A stretch of 64,000 bases of DNA from Synechococcus sp. JA-3-3Ab (lineage in GTDB: Bacteria; Cyanobacteriota; Cyanobacteriia; Thermostichales; Thermostichaceae). The translations under genes and the position numbers were made by a program. Positions 25,479 through 34,112 of this stretch are shown piece by piece (position 1 is the first letter of the stretch; the number at the start of each line of letters is the position of its first letter). The notes under the pieces were generated by a model. The model ran no database searches, was not told the DNA's origin, and worked only from the letters and a program-made list of their open reading frames with translations. The stretch is taken from positions 1,546,501 through 1,610,500 of the forward strand of contig NC_007775.1 of assembly GCF_000013205.1 (NCBI RefSeq), read 5' to 3'.

Positions 25479-27257
25479 TTGAGCGTGGTTAACAGGATTT
25501 CCTCCATTGCCGACCTAGAAGTTTACGATCCGCAATTCATCACTCGTTACTACCGCTGGCGCCTGCTCCGGGTGATGGGTCGGGCGCTGGCCATTCTCTG
25601 GCCCCTCCTCTGGTTTGTTCTCTGTCTACGCTGGGATCAGCTTTGGGGACAGGGGGATCGCAAAGTGCCCCAGCGGGCAGAGCAGTTGCGCAAGCTGCTC
25701 ACTGACCTAGGGCCTACCTTCATCAAGGTGGGGCAGGCCCTCTCGACGCGACCGGACTTGGTGCGCAAAGACTACTTGGAAGAGCTCACCAAGCTGCAGG
25801 ATCAATTGCCCAGCTTTCCTTCCCAGGAGGCGTTTGCCCGCATTGAGTCAGAGTTGGGCCGTCCGATCACCGAGATCTACGCCCAGATCTCGCCCGAGCC
25901 GGTGGCTGCCGCCAGCTTGGGCCAAGTTTACAAAGCGCAACTGCACAGTGGCGAATGGGTGGCGGTGAAGGTGCAACGGCCCCACCTGCGGGAGCGGCTG
26001 AGCCTGGATCTGTACCTCATCCGCTGGGCCTCCACCTGGCTGGGGCCTTGGCTGCCCCTGAACCTGGGCAACACCTTGACGGCGGTGGTGGATGAGTTTG
26101 GTCGCAAGCTGTTTGAGGAGATCGACTACCTGCAGGAGGGACGGAACTGCGAGCGCTTTGCCGAATACTTTCGCGGCGATCCCGATGTGTATGTGCCGCG
26201 CATCTTTTGGGCCTACAGCACCCGCCGGGTGTTGACCCTGGAGTGGATTGACGGCATCAAGCTCACCGATGTGGAGCGCATTCGGGCGGCCAACTTGGAG
26301 GTGAAACAACTGGTGCGCATCGGCGTGGTGGCCGGACTGAAGCAGTTGCTGGAATACGGCTTTTTCCACGCCGATCCCCATCCGGGCAACCTGTTTGCCC
26401 TCCCCGATGGCCGCCTGGCCTACATCGACTTTGGCATGATGGATCAGCTCACCGAAGAAATGAAGGAGTACCTGGTGGACGCGCTGGTTCACCTGGTGGA
26501 TCGCGACTACGACGCCTTGATCGACGATTTTATTCACTTGGGCTTTTTACAGCCGGATGTCAACCGTCAAGAGCTGATCCCTGCTTTGGAGACGGTGTTG
26601 GCGGATGTGTTGAACCAGGAGGTGGGCAACTTTAACTTCAAAACCGCCACCGACCAGTTCTCCGATTTGATGTACCGCTACCCCTTTCAGGTGCCCTCCC
26701 ACTTTGCGTTGGTCATCCGCTCTTTGGTTACCCAAGAGGGGGTGGCCCTCAGCCTCTATCCGCAGTTTCGCATTGTCGGCGTGGCCTATCCCTATGTGGC
26801 CAAGCGCCTGCTGACGGACGAATCGCCCCGCATTCGCCAGCGGCTGCTGCAAGTGCTAATTAAAGATGGCAAGTTCCGCTGGAACCGCTTGGAGAACCTG
26901 ATCCAAATTGCCCGCAGCGATGGGGGGCTGGATTGGGTACCCACCGCCCGCATGGGTTTGCGCTACCTGATGTCGGAGGAGGCCCGTGAACTGCGCCGCC
27001 AGTTGGTGCTTTCTCTCACGGAAGATGACCGCCTTCACTTTGAGGAGCTGCAGCGGCTGTGGCATGTGATCAGCCCCGACTTGTCTCCAACTCACCTCTG
27101 GCAGGCGGCACTGGGATCCCTGCCCTCAACCAGCGATCTGCAACATACTTTGGCCGAGTTGAGGGAACAGGTGCAGGCCCACCTGGAGCGGCTCAGCCCC
27201 TGGCGACTTCCCCAGCCCTGGCCGAATTGGCTGGCGGGAGTGGGACAGGAAAGGTAA
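25479..27257 (+). CDS. ABC1/UbiB (AarF-type) atypical kinase family protein
   Basis: 592 residues. Atypical kinase-like ATPase implicated in quinone or prenyl-lipid metabolism. Seen: the family KxGQ motif FIKVGQALSTRPDLV at about 80, the Ala-rich nucleotide loop EPVAAASLGQVYKA, VAVKVQRP, the catalytic FFHADPHPGNL at about 300 and YIDFGMM. The N-terminus has a hydrophobic segment (LAILWPLLWFVLCLRW). The C-terminal ~200 residues are helical. The start appears to be TTG at 25479, with GTG 25485 an alternative. Cyanobacteria carry several paralogues, so the exact substrate is not assignable. Confidence 0.88.
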   Translation: MSVVNRISSIADLEVYDPQFITRYYRWRLLRVMGRALAILWPLLWFVLCLRWDQLWGQGDRKVPQRAEQLRKLLTDLGPTFIKVGQALSTRPDLVRKDYLEELTKLQDQLPSFPSQEAFARIESELGRPITEIYAQISPEPVAAASLGQVYKAQLHSGEWVAVKVQRPHLRERLSLDLYLIRWASTWLGPWLPLNLGNTLTAVVDEFGRKLFEEIDYLQEGRNCERFAEYFRGDPDVYVPRIFWAYSTRRVLTLEWIDGIKLTDVERIRAANLEVKQLVRIGVVAGLKQLLEYGFFHADPHPGNLFALPDGRLAYIDFGMMDQLTEEMKEYLVDALVHLVDRDYDALIDDFIHLGFLQPDVNRQELIPALETVLADVLNQEVGNFNFKTATDQFSDLMYRYPFQVPSHFALVIRSLVTQEGVALSLYPQFRIVGVAYPYVAKRLLTDESPRIRQRLLQVLIKDGKFRWNRLENLIQIARSDGGLDWVPTARMGLRYLMSEEARELRRQLVLSLTEDDRLHFEELQRLWHVISPDLSPTHLWQAALGSLPSTSDLQHTLAELREQVQAHLERLSPWRLPQPWPNWLAGVGQER

Positions 27258-27299
27258 AACGGAAAAAGATAGCTTAAGTTTGGTGAGCTGGACAAAAGC

Positions 27300-27674
27300 G
27301 TGGCAGATCAGAAAGGCGACTTCATTGCCGGTGTGGTAGCCGGCGCTGTGTTGGGCGGGATCATCGGCGGGGTGATCGCCTTTGTGCTGGCCCCCCGACT
27401 AAGCAAGGGATCCGCCGAAGGCCAGCGCCGGGATCCCGACCGTCTCAACGGCACCTCTGTCCCTCCTGAACGACCGCGCCTCCGAGCCTCGGGTGAGCCG
27501 GCTGTGCCCAGCTCCGGCGACTGGAGGGAGTGGGAACAGGAAACAGAGCGGATTGCCCAGGCCCGCCGCACCCTCGAAGCCAAGATTGCCGAGTTGAACG
27601 AGGCGATCCAGGCCACCCGCGCACAACTGCTCGTCAAGGAGATATCTTCTAGCGCTGTCGAGGAAAAGCCTTAA
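27300..27674 (+). CDS. Small membrane-anchored hypothetical protein with glycine zipper
   Basis: 124 residues from a GTG start 42 bases after the UbiB-type gene. Residues 8-32 form a glycine-rich hydrophobic helix (GVVAGAVLGGIIGGVIAFVLA) of the YtxH/glycine-zipper kind. A Pro/Arg-rich linker follows, then a C-terminal coiled-coil helix (WEQETERIAQARRTLEAKI and onward). This arrangement occurs in many small cyanobacterial membrane proteins of unknown function. Probably cotranscribed with the upstream kinase-like gene. Confidence 0.7.
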   Translation: MADQKGDFIAGVVAGAVLGGIIGGVIAFVLAPRLSKGSAEGQRRDPDRLNGTSVPPERPRLRASGEPAVPSSGDWREWEQETERIAQARRTLEAKIAELNEAIQATRAQLLVKEISSSAVEEKP

Positions 27675-27701
27675 GCAGGGGACCCCTGTCCATGCCAAAC
27701 T

Positions 27702-27751
27702 AGAGGCGGCACTGGCTTTCTCCTCTGGGGAGTGCCAGCGTTCTCGCCTCT
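27702..27751. repeat. Two-level inverted repeat between the glycine-zipper gene and the YggT gene
   Basis: AGAGGCG (27702-27708) pairs with CGCCTCT (27745-27751), and inside it CTGGC (27712-27716) pairs with GCCAG (27734-27738). No U-tract follows. A short palindrome, CAGGGGACCCCTG, lies at 27676-27688 right after the upstream stop. The pair could end the upstream transcript or structure the leader of the next gene. Confidence 0.5.
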
Positions 27752-27836
27752 CGGCTGAGTTGCTCTCCTGGATCAGGTCTGCCTCTGCCGACAGCGCTTA
27801 AGTTGTTGAAGAGTTGTTCCCTCGCTGTTTCTAACC

Positions 27837-28166
27837 ATGATGCTCAGCCCTTTGTTGCTCCCTCTCCCTTGGACAGACGGCCTCTCTCTGGGGCTGGTCT
27901 ACGGCAGTGCCGCGTCTTTGCTGTTTCGCTCCCTTTACCAGTTCATCGTCATTTACAACGCGCTGTTGATTGTGCGGATTTTGCTGAGCTGGTTCCCACA
28001 ACTGAACTGGTCTAACCCCATTCTGTCGGTGCTCAGCCAGCTCACGGATCCCTATCTCAACCTCTTCCGCGGCCTCATCCCCCCCATCGGCGGCTTGGAC
28101 TTTTCCCCCTGGCTGGCCTTCATTTTGCTCAGTTTTGCCATGCAGGTGGTGGGCCAGTTTGCCTAG
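27837..28166 (+). CDS. YggT-family membrane protein (Ycf19-like)
   Basis: 109 residues with two hydrophobic segments (FIVIYNALLIVRILLSWFPQ and LAFILLSFAMQVVGQF) flanking the family motif LTDPYLNLFRGLIPPIGGLDFSPW. YggT/Ycf19 proteins are conserved in cyanobacteria and plastids; plastid and bacterial relatives influence thylakoid, nucleoid or division-site organisation, but no biochemical activity is established. Starts at the first of two adjacent ATGs and stands alone. Confidence 0.88.
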   Translation: MMLSPLLLPLPWTDGLSLGLVYGSAASLLFRSLYQFIVIYNALLIVRILLSWFPQLNWSNPILSVLSQLTDPYLNLFRGLIPPIGGLDFSPWLAFILLSFAMQVVGQFA

Positions 28167-28232
28167 CTGCTGTAGCACTGGATTCATCTGGATAGGCCGG
28201 GATCCCTTTACGATGGAGAGCTGCTTTTTTCG

Positions 28233-29591
28233 TTGCCCGCCATGCAGATCCCCGGCGTTGCCCACTACTGGCTGCTGAATGCTCAGGTTCCCCTGTCGGT
28301 ACTGAAGGAGGCGGTGCCAGGAGCTGTTCCCAACCGCGATAACCTGGTGTTGCTGGATCTGGAAATCGAAGGGGGGCAGATCCGCCAAATTCGGCTGGCA
28401 ACAGGGATCCCGCCCCAGGGGATCCCCGGCGTGGATCTAAGGCGGGGCCAAGTGTGGCCGTGTTTTGTGGACATCCATACCCACCTGGACAAGGGGCATG
28501 TGTGGCCGCGCACCCCCAATCCCGATGGTACCTTTGCCGGGGCGAGGCAGGCCGGCCAGGAAGATTGGGTGAAGATGAAGCAAGCCTATGACGGGGATCC
28601 GGAGCAGTTTCGGGAGGATCTCTACCGTCGCTTCAGCTTTGGTTTGCGCTGCAGCTATGCCCATGGATCCCAGGCAGTGCGCACCCATCTGGTCTGTGAG
28701 AATCCTCAGGTTATGGGGGCCAACTGGGAGGTGTTTGTCCAGTTGCGCCGAGAGTGGGCGGGCAGACTGGAGCTGCAAGCAGTAACGCTGGTGGACCTAG
28801 ACTTCTTTCTCACCCCCGCAGGGGAGAAGCTGGCAGACAAGGTGGCAGAGCTGGGCGGGCTCCTGGGTGGGGTGGTGACGATGGGGCCAGAGCTGGATCG
28901 GCAATTGGATCGGGTGTTTGCCCTGGCCAAGGAGCGGGGCTTGGCTCTGGACTTTCATACGGATGAGACGGATGATCCGGGATCCCTCACATTGAGACAC
29001 GTAGCAGCGGCGGCCTTGCGCAACGATTTTCCCCATCAGGTGGTGTGTGGCCATTGCTGTAGCCTGGCCGTGCAACCGCCGGAGGTGGCCCACAAGACTA
29101 TGGCCTTGGTCAGAGAGGCGGGAATTGCCGTGGTCAGCCTGCCCATGTGTAACCTGTACTTGCAAGCCCGTAACCCCGGCCATACCCCCCGCTGGCGGGG
29201 AGTGACGCTGTTGCATGAGCTGAAAGCCTTGGGCGTGCCGGTGATGATAGCCAGCGATAATTGCCGGGATCCCTTCTACGGCTTTGGGGATCACGATGGC
29301 TTGGAGGTGTTCCGGGAGGCCACCCGCATTTTGCACCTGGATACCCCCTATGGGGATTGGCCACAGGCGATTACCACCACCCCTGCCCGCATCATGGGCT
29401 TGACCGAGCGAGGGCAAATTGGGGTGGGGCTGCCGGCAGATCTGGTGCTGTTCAAAGGACGTGGCTTTGATGAGCTGCTTTCCCGTCCCCAGCACGACCG
29501 GGTGGTGCTGCGCCAAGGTCAGCCCATCGACACGGCGCTGCCGGACTACGCAGAGCTGGACGACTTGATGGAGAGGGTGGGGCGGACTTAG
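28233..29591 (+). CDS. Amidohydrolase of the cytosine deaminase type
   Basis: 452 residues. Metal-dependent amidohydrolase barrel: the metal ligands HxH in VDIHTHLDKGHVW at about 86, DFHTDETDDPG at about 242 (His and catalytic Glu), CGHCC at about 270, and the Asp in IASDNCRDPFYGFGDHDG. The DETDD motif is shared with cytosine deaminases, and the N-terminal domain is longer than in CodA. It is a distinct subfamily from the codA at 49.7 kb. Possible substrates are cytosine, isocytosine or related N-heterocycles; not determined. The 3' end overlaps the convergent LpxB-like gene by four bases. Confidence 0.83.
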   Translation: MPAMQIPGVAHYWLLNAQVPLSVLKEAVPGAVPNRDNLVLLDLEIEGGQIRQIRLATGIPPQGIPGVDLRRGQVWPCFVDIHTHLDKGHVWPRTPNPDGTFAGARQAGQEDWVKMKQAYDGDPEQFREDLYRRFSFGLRCSYAHGSQAVRTHLVCENPQVMGANWEVFVQLRREWAGRLELQAVTLVDLDFFLTPAGEKLADKVAELGGLLGGVVTMGPELDRQLDRVFALAKERGLALDFHTDETDDPGSLTLRHVAAAALRNDFPHQVVCGHCCSLAVQPPEVAHKTMALVREAGIAVVSLPMCNLYLQARNPGHTPRWRGVTLLHELKALGVPVMIASDNCRDPFYGFGDHDGLEVFREATRILHLDTPYGDWPQAITTTPARIMGLTERGQIGVGLPADLVLFKGRGFDELLSRPQHDRVVLRQGQPIDTALPDYAELDDLMERVGRT

Positions 29592-30757
29592 CCAGCGGGG
29601 TTGGGGAGCCAGGCTTTAATCTGGGCGGCAATGCGCTGAGCAGCGCCAGGGGATCCCATACGCCGCTGCCCGTGGGCTCGCAGTTGGTCGGCGTAAGCGG
29701 GATCGCTGGCCAGGCGGCTCAGAATCCGGCAGAGCACGGCAGGGGCCTGCTGGGGTGAAGTGAGGTGGACTGCGGATCCCAGGAGACGGGTTTGAGCTTC
29801 GGCAAAGCGGGGGGTAAATTGCGGCCCCTCCCCCGGCAGGGTGACCACCGGCTTCCCTAGGCCCACGCATTGTTCCGTGGCCGTCCCCGCCATGGCCAGC
29901 ACCGCTGTTGCCCGGTGAGCACAGGTGCCAAAATCTCCCCACACCAGGAGCAGGTCGCGGCGTCGAGCAGGGATCCGCTCTTGAAGGGGGTTCCGCTCCA
30001 GGTTAGGGCTGAGGGCGGCGTAAACTTGGATTTCCGGCGGCAGTTGCTCTACCACCTGCATCATCAAGGCCCAGTTGCGGTAGGCTTCCGGCGGGCGGGA
30101 TCCCGGCAGCAGCAGCACCGCGGGCCGGTCGGGATCCAAAGGCAATTCTCCCCGCGGCTCCAGGTCATCCATCATCGGGTTGCCCAGGTAGAAAGCCCGG
30201 AGGCCCCGTTTTTGCAGAGCGGTGGCCGTCAGCTCATCTCGCAAGAAGGAGCCGCGACAGCGCCTGCGGGCCATGAGCCAGCGCTCCCAGGGCAGGTAAT
30301 CGGAAACCGGCTGTCCCAGCCAAGCGCGTCGGTAGGGCCCTTGTTCGTCCCGCCAATAATAGTCCGACTTGGCTGTGCCCACGAAGACGTAGGGGCTGCC
30401 GCTCCACCAGGCCATTAACAAAGGCACAATGTCCCCCACCGCCAGCACCAGCTCGACCTGAGCCGCCGCCCGGCGAACCAAAGCCAGTTGCCGCCCCGTC
30501 AGGCCCAGCAAGCCAGCGCGCAGATCCCGCCACAACTGCCGCCAATCTTGATAGATAAATCCCCCTGAAGGCATCACCTGGGTCAGGGGCAGCAGCGGGA
30601 TGCCGCGGCGGCAATAGGCGGTGCCTTCCCCCACAATCGGCAGGGCTTGCACCGAGATCCCCAGGCCGGTCAGGGCCAGGGCGATGCGACTGCCCACCTC
30701 ATCTTCCCCGTGGCCATTGCTCAGGCACAGCACCCGCGACAAATTCTGTGGATTCAT
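29588..30757 (-). CDS. Lipid-A-disaccharide synthase-related protein
   Basis: 389 residues. GT-B fold glycosyltransferase-like protein of a cyanobacterial family related to LpxB. Seen: N-terminal CLSNGHGEDEVGSRIALAL, LVLAVGDIVPLLMAWW, the NPMMDDLEP segment, LLLPGSRPPEAYRNW, and the C-terminal donor-site stretch VLAMAGTATEQCVGLGKPVVTLPGEGPQFTPRFAEAQ. True LpxB carries out lipid A assembly; these relatives are more divergent and their substrate is unknown. Single gene, convergent with the amidohydrolase. Confidence 0.83.
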   Translation of the reverse strand: MNPQNLSRVLCLSNGHGEDEVGSRIALALTGLGISVQALPIVGEGTAYCRRGIPLLPLTQVMPSGGFIYQDWRQLWRDLRAGLLGLTGRQLALVRRAAAQVELVLAVGDIVPLLMAWWSGSPYVFVGTAKSDYYWRDEQGPYRRAWLGQPVSDYLPWERWLMARRRCRGSFLRDELTATALQKRGLRAFYLGNPMMDDLEPRGELPLDPDRPAVLLLPGSRPPEAYRNWALMMQVVEQLPPEIQVYAALSPNLERNPLQERIPARRRDLLLVWGDFGTCAHRATAVLAMAGTATEQCVGLGKPVVTLPGEGPQFTPRFAEAQTRLLGSAVHLTSPQQAPAVLCRILSRLASDPAYADQLRAHGQRRMGSPGAAQRIAAQIKAWLPNPAG

Positions 30758-30884
30758 TGGGTAGAGGATGGGAGTTCAACTCTGGGGTGTTGCCGCCTCC
30801 ATTCGAGCTAAACGAGCAGAACCCTGTAGCTTACCAAAAATCTCTTCTTAAAATAGAGCCAACCTGCGAGGGGAAGCCAGGGTA

Positions 30885-31190
30885 ATGATCCGAAATGAGC
30901 GACAACGAGCCGAGTTTATTGCAGCGGTGGAAGCTTTGCGCCTGGAAGGCCCTTACTTCGTCGAGACCCGTCTTACCCGTCAGCGGGGGTATTTTTGGCG
31001 GGCGGTGAAGGATGTGGCCGCCGGCCAGCCCTGGTGGGAGATCCGCTACTTTCCTGCCTGCGAGTGCTATGCTTGGGCCTACCTGCCGGAAGGGATCGGC
31101 CCCCGTGAGTTTGCCTGGGGACACACGCCACAGCAAGCTTTCCTCAACGCCCTTTGGCAACAGCCTGCCTCCTTTTCGGACAAAGGCTAG
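30885..31190 (+). CDS. Conserved-looking hypothetical protein (101 aa)
   Basis: Function not recognised. Soluble, with an N-terminal helix (RNERQRAEFIAAVEALRL) and a beta-rich aromatic part (RGYFWRAVKDV, WWEIRYFPACECYAWAYLPEG), ending in a helix with GHTPQQAFLNAL. The ATG at 30885 follows a GGGGAAGCCAGGG-like purine-rich stretch. The next gene, thiE, starts 68 bases downstream, so the pair may be cotranscribed. Confidence 0.65.
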   Translation: MIRNERQRAEFIAAVEALRLEGPYFVETRLTRQRGYFWRAVKDVAAGQPWWEIRYFPACECYAWAYLPEGIGPREFAWGHTPQQAFLNALWQQPASFSDKG

Positions 31191-31258
31191 GACAGGTGCC
31201 AGAGAAACCGTTTCAACTTACAGTAAAAAAAAGATTAAAACTCCCACGCGCAGGGGAC

Positions 31259-32305
31259 ATGAAACCGCAGGCCGTCGCCCGTATCCTGGATGCCAACCTC
31301 GACCGAGCTCGTGAGGGATTACGGGTGCTAGAGGAGTGGTTTCGCTTTGGCCTAGAAAACGGCGAGCTGGCCAGCGAATGCAAGGCCATGCGCCAAGCCC
31401 TGGCCCGCTGGCACAGCGACCCGCTGCGGTTGGCCCGCGACACCCCTGCCGATCCGGGCACCCAGATCTCCCATCCGCAAGAGGAGCAACGGCGGGATCT
31501 CGGCCACCTGCTGCAGGCCAATTGCAGCCGTGTGCAAGAAGCGCTGCGGGTCTTGGAAGAATACGGCAAGTTGGCCGAGTCCAGTCATTGGGTAGCACCC
31601 GGCCTGGCCAAGCTGGCCAAAGACATGCGTTATCGGCTCTATGTTCTAGAAAGCGAGCTGCTGGGGGGATCCCTGCGCCAACGGCTGTTGGCGGCCCATC
31701 TCTACCTGGTCACCAGCCCGGTGCCCCACTGGCTGGAGGTGGTGGAAAAGGCGCTGCGGGGAGGGGTGACGCTGGTGCAGTACCGCCGCAAGAACCTCAC
31801 CGATAGGGAGATGCTCTGGGATCTCAAACAGTTGCGGCAAGTGTGCGACCGCTACCAGGCGTTGATGATCGTCAACGACCGGGTGGACTTGGCCTTGGTC
31901 AGCCAAGCGGATGGGGTGCACCTGGGCCAGACGGATCTGCCGGTTGCCCAGGCGCGGCACCTGCTGGGATCCCAGCGCCTGATTGGCCTGTCGACCACCA
32001 ATGCCGAAGAGCTGGCCCAAGCCCTCAATAGCGGCGTGGACTATATCGGTGTCGGCCCCGTCTATGCCACCCCCACCAAAGCGGAAAAACCCCCCGCCGG
32101 CCTGGAGTACGTGCGCCTGGCCGCTGAGAAGGCCCACTTGCCCTGGTTTGCCATCGGCGGCATCGACCTCCACAACCTGGCCGAGGTGCGCCAGGCAGGC
32201 GCCAGCCGCGTAGCCGTGGTGCGGGCCCTGATGGAGGCGGCGGATCCCACCCAGACCGCCCGTGCCATGCTGGCCGAACTGCAACGGATCCCTGCTCTAT
32301 CCTGA
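31259..32305 (+). CDS. thiE: Thiamine-phosphate synthase with N-terminal extension
   Basis: 348 residues. Joins HMP-pyrophosphate and thiazole phosphate to thiamine phosphate. The ThiE barrel occupies about residues 138-345: LYLVTSPVP, VTLVQYRRKNLTDREML, MIVNDRVDLALVSQADGVHLGQTDLP, GVDYIGVGPVYATPTK and FAIGGIDLHNL. Residues 1-130 are a helical domain (RILDANLDRAREGLRVLEEWFRF, then QEALRVLEEYGKLAE) found on cyanobacterial ThiE proteins and of unknown role. ATG 31259 begins exactly at that domain. No TPP riboswitch is seen upstream. Confidence 0.93.
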   Translation: MKPQAVARILDANLDRAREGLRVLEEWFRFGLENGELASECKAMRQALARWHSDPLRLARDTPADPGTQISHPQEEQRRDLGHLLQANCSRVQEALRVLEEYGKLAESSHWVAPGLAKLAKDMRYRLYVLESELLGGSLRQRLLAAHLYLVTSPVPHWLEVVEKALRGGVTLVQYRRKNLTDREMLWDLKQLRQVCDRYQALMIVNDRVDLALVSQADGVHLGQTDLPVAQARHLLGSQRLIGLSTTNAEELAQALNSGVDYIGVGPVYATPTKAEKPPAGLEYVRLAAEKAHLPWFAIGGIDLHNLAEVRQAGASRVAVVRALMEAADPTQTARAMLAELQRIPALS

Positions 32306-32345
32306 AGTTAGACACAGAATCTTCTCAAAACCCTCCTAACTCCCG

Positions 32346-33983
32346 ATGGCAGAAGCCGTAAAAGATCTCACTGACCCCACTCGGCAAAGCGGCGGGGATC
32401 CCATCCTGAGCGGGATCGCCACCGAAGTGCAAGGGGAACTGGTGCGGGAGCTGGATCTGATGATCCGGGCTCGCTACCCCCTGATCTACTTGGTTTCTCC
32501 AGAAGAGGAGCCAGCGGATGCTGTGCTCGTGCAAGTAGCCAAGAGAACCGATCCGCCGCGGCGGCTGCTGTTTTGGGACGTGGTGCGGGGCTGGCAAGAT
32601 AGCGGCGAAGATCGCGGCTCCATCATGGCCGCCCTGGGGCGGGTGTGGCGCTCGGCTCCTCAGGAAGACACCCTGTTTGTGTTGCGGGATCTGCACTTTG
32701 TGCTGCGCAACGCCAGCAGCGACAAAAACGCCCCTATCCTGCGGGAGCTGAAAAACCTCAGCCGCGAGCTCAAGCGCACCCGCAAGACGCTGATCCTGCT
32801 CAGCCACATTCTAGAAGTGCCCAGCGACCTGGCCGAGGAGATCACCGTCGTCGACATTCCCCTGCCCAACAGCGAAGAGATCAGCCGCCTCATCCAGCTC
32901 TATGTGGCCCCGGAAAAACTCAAGCTCACCCCCCTGGCCCGCGAGCAACTGGTCAAAGCCTGTCAGGGGCTGAGCCGGGAGCGCATCCGCCGCGTCTTGG
33001 CTCGCGCCCTGGCCGCCAAGCAGGAGGTGAACGAGGCCGACATCGACCTGGTGTTGGAGGAGAAAAAGCAGGCCATCCGCCAGACCGGCATCCTGGAGTT
33101 TTTCACCGCCCGCGAGACCCTGAAAAGCGTGGGCGGGCTGGACAACCTCAAAGCTTGGGTGCGGGTGCGCCAGGAAGCCTTTACCGAAGAGGCGCGGCGC
33201 TACGGCCTGCCCAATCCCAAGGGCGTGCTGCTGGTGGGGATCCAGGGTACCGGCAAGTCCCTCTCCGCCAAAACCATCGCCAACGAGTGGCGGCTGCCGC
33301 TGTTGCGGCTGGACGTTGGGCGGCTGTTTGCCGGCATTGTTGGCGAATCGGAAAGCCGCGTGCGCCAGATGATCCAACTGGCGGAGGCCATGGCCCCCTG
33401 TGTGCTCTGGATTGACGAAATCGACAAAGCTTTTGGCAACATCACCAGCAGCGCCGACGGGGACTCGGGCACCAGCCGTCGGGTGTTTGGCAGCCTGATT
33501 ACCTGGATGCAGGAGAAGACCAGCCCCGTTTTCATCGTGGCCACCGCCAACAACGTGCCCCTCTTGCCGCCGGAGCTGTTGCGCAAGGGCCGCTTCGACG
33601 AGATCTTTTTCCTTAACCTACCCACCCACGCTGAGCGCAAGGAGATCTTCCGGGTACATCTGCAGCGGCTGCGCCCCAGCCGGCTGCGGGAGTTTGACCT
33701 AGATGAGCTGGCAGCAGCCGCCCAAAACTTCAGTGGCGCCGAGATCGAGCAGGCTATCGTTGACGCTATGTACAACGCCTTTGGAGGCAGCGGCAGCGGC
33801 GCTCGGCGAGACTTTACCCAGGAAGACATCCTGCAGGCCATCCGCGAAACTGTGCCCCTGGCCTCCATTGCCCGCGACCAGATCGAAAGCCTTAAGTGCT
33901 GGGCCGCCCAGGCAGGCGCTAGAACCGCCTCCCAGGATGCTCAGGTGCTGCAGGAGATGAAGCAGTGTTTTGCAGCTTCCTAG
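32346..33983 (+). CDS. ycf46: AAA+ ATPase of the Ycf46 family
   Basis: 545 residues. The first half (about 20-230) resembles a degenerate ATPase domain without Walker A. The second half is a classical AAA domain: Walker A GIQGTGKS at about 299, Walker B CVLWIDEIDKAFG at about 356, sensor VATANN, arginine-finger region LLRKGRFDEIFFLNLP, and a C-terminal lid (FSGAEIEQAIVDAMYNAF). Ycf46 proteins are conserved in cyanobacteria and some plastids; a Synechocystis homologue has been linked to inorganic-carbon utilisation. The molecular substrate is unknown. Starts 40 bases after thiE. Confidence 0.9.
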   Translation: MAEAVKDLTDPTRQSGGDPILSGIATEVQGELVRELDLMIRARYPLIYLVSPEEEPADAVLVQVAKRTDPPRRLLFWDVVRGWQDSGEDRGSIMAALGRVWRSAPQEDTLFVLRDLHFVLRNASSDKNAPILRELKNLSRELKRTRKTLILLSHILEVPSDLAEEITVVDIPLPNSEEISRLIQLYVAPEKLKLTPLAREQLVKACQGLSRERIRRVLARALAAKQEVNEADIDLVLEEKKQAIRQTGILEFFTARETLKSVGGLDNLKAWVRVRQEAFTEEARRYGLPNPKGVLLVGIQGTGKSLSAKTIANEWRLPLLRLDVGRLFAGIVGESESRVRQMIQLAEAMAPCVLWIDEIDKAFGNITSSADGDSGTSRRVFGSLITWMQEKTSPVFIVATANNVPLLPPELLRKGRFDEIFFLNLPTHAERKEIFRVHLQRLRPSRLREFDLDELAAAAQNFSGAEIEQAIVDAMYNAFGGSGSGARRDFTQEDILQAIRETVPLASIARDQIESLKCWAAQAGARTASQDAQVLQEMKQCFAAS

Positions 33984-34112
33984 AGGGGATCCCCGATTTT
34001 TCCTGCTTGAGGGGAGCGAGTGGGAAGCCCCCTAGGCTCGGGTTTGGGCCTTGGAGTCGGATCCCGTCACTGAGGCATTAGTTCGCCTCTTCCCCTTCGT
34101 CTCTGGGAATGG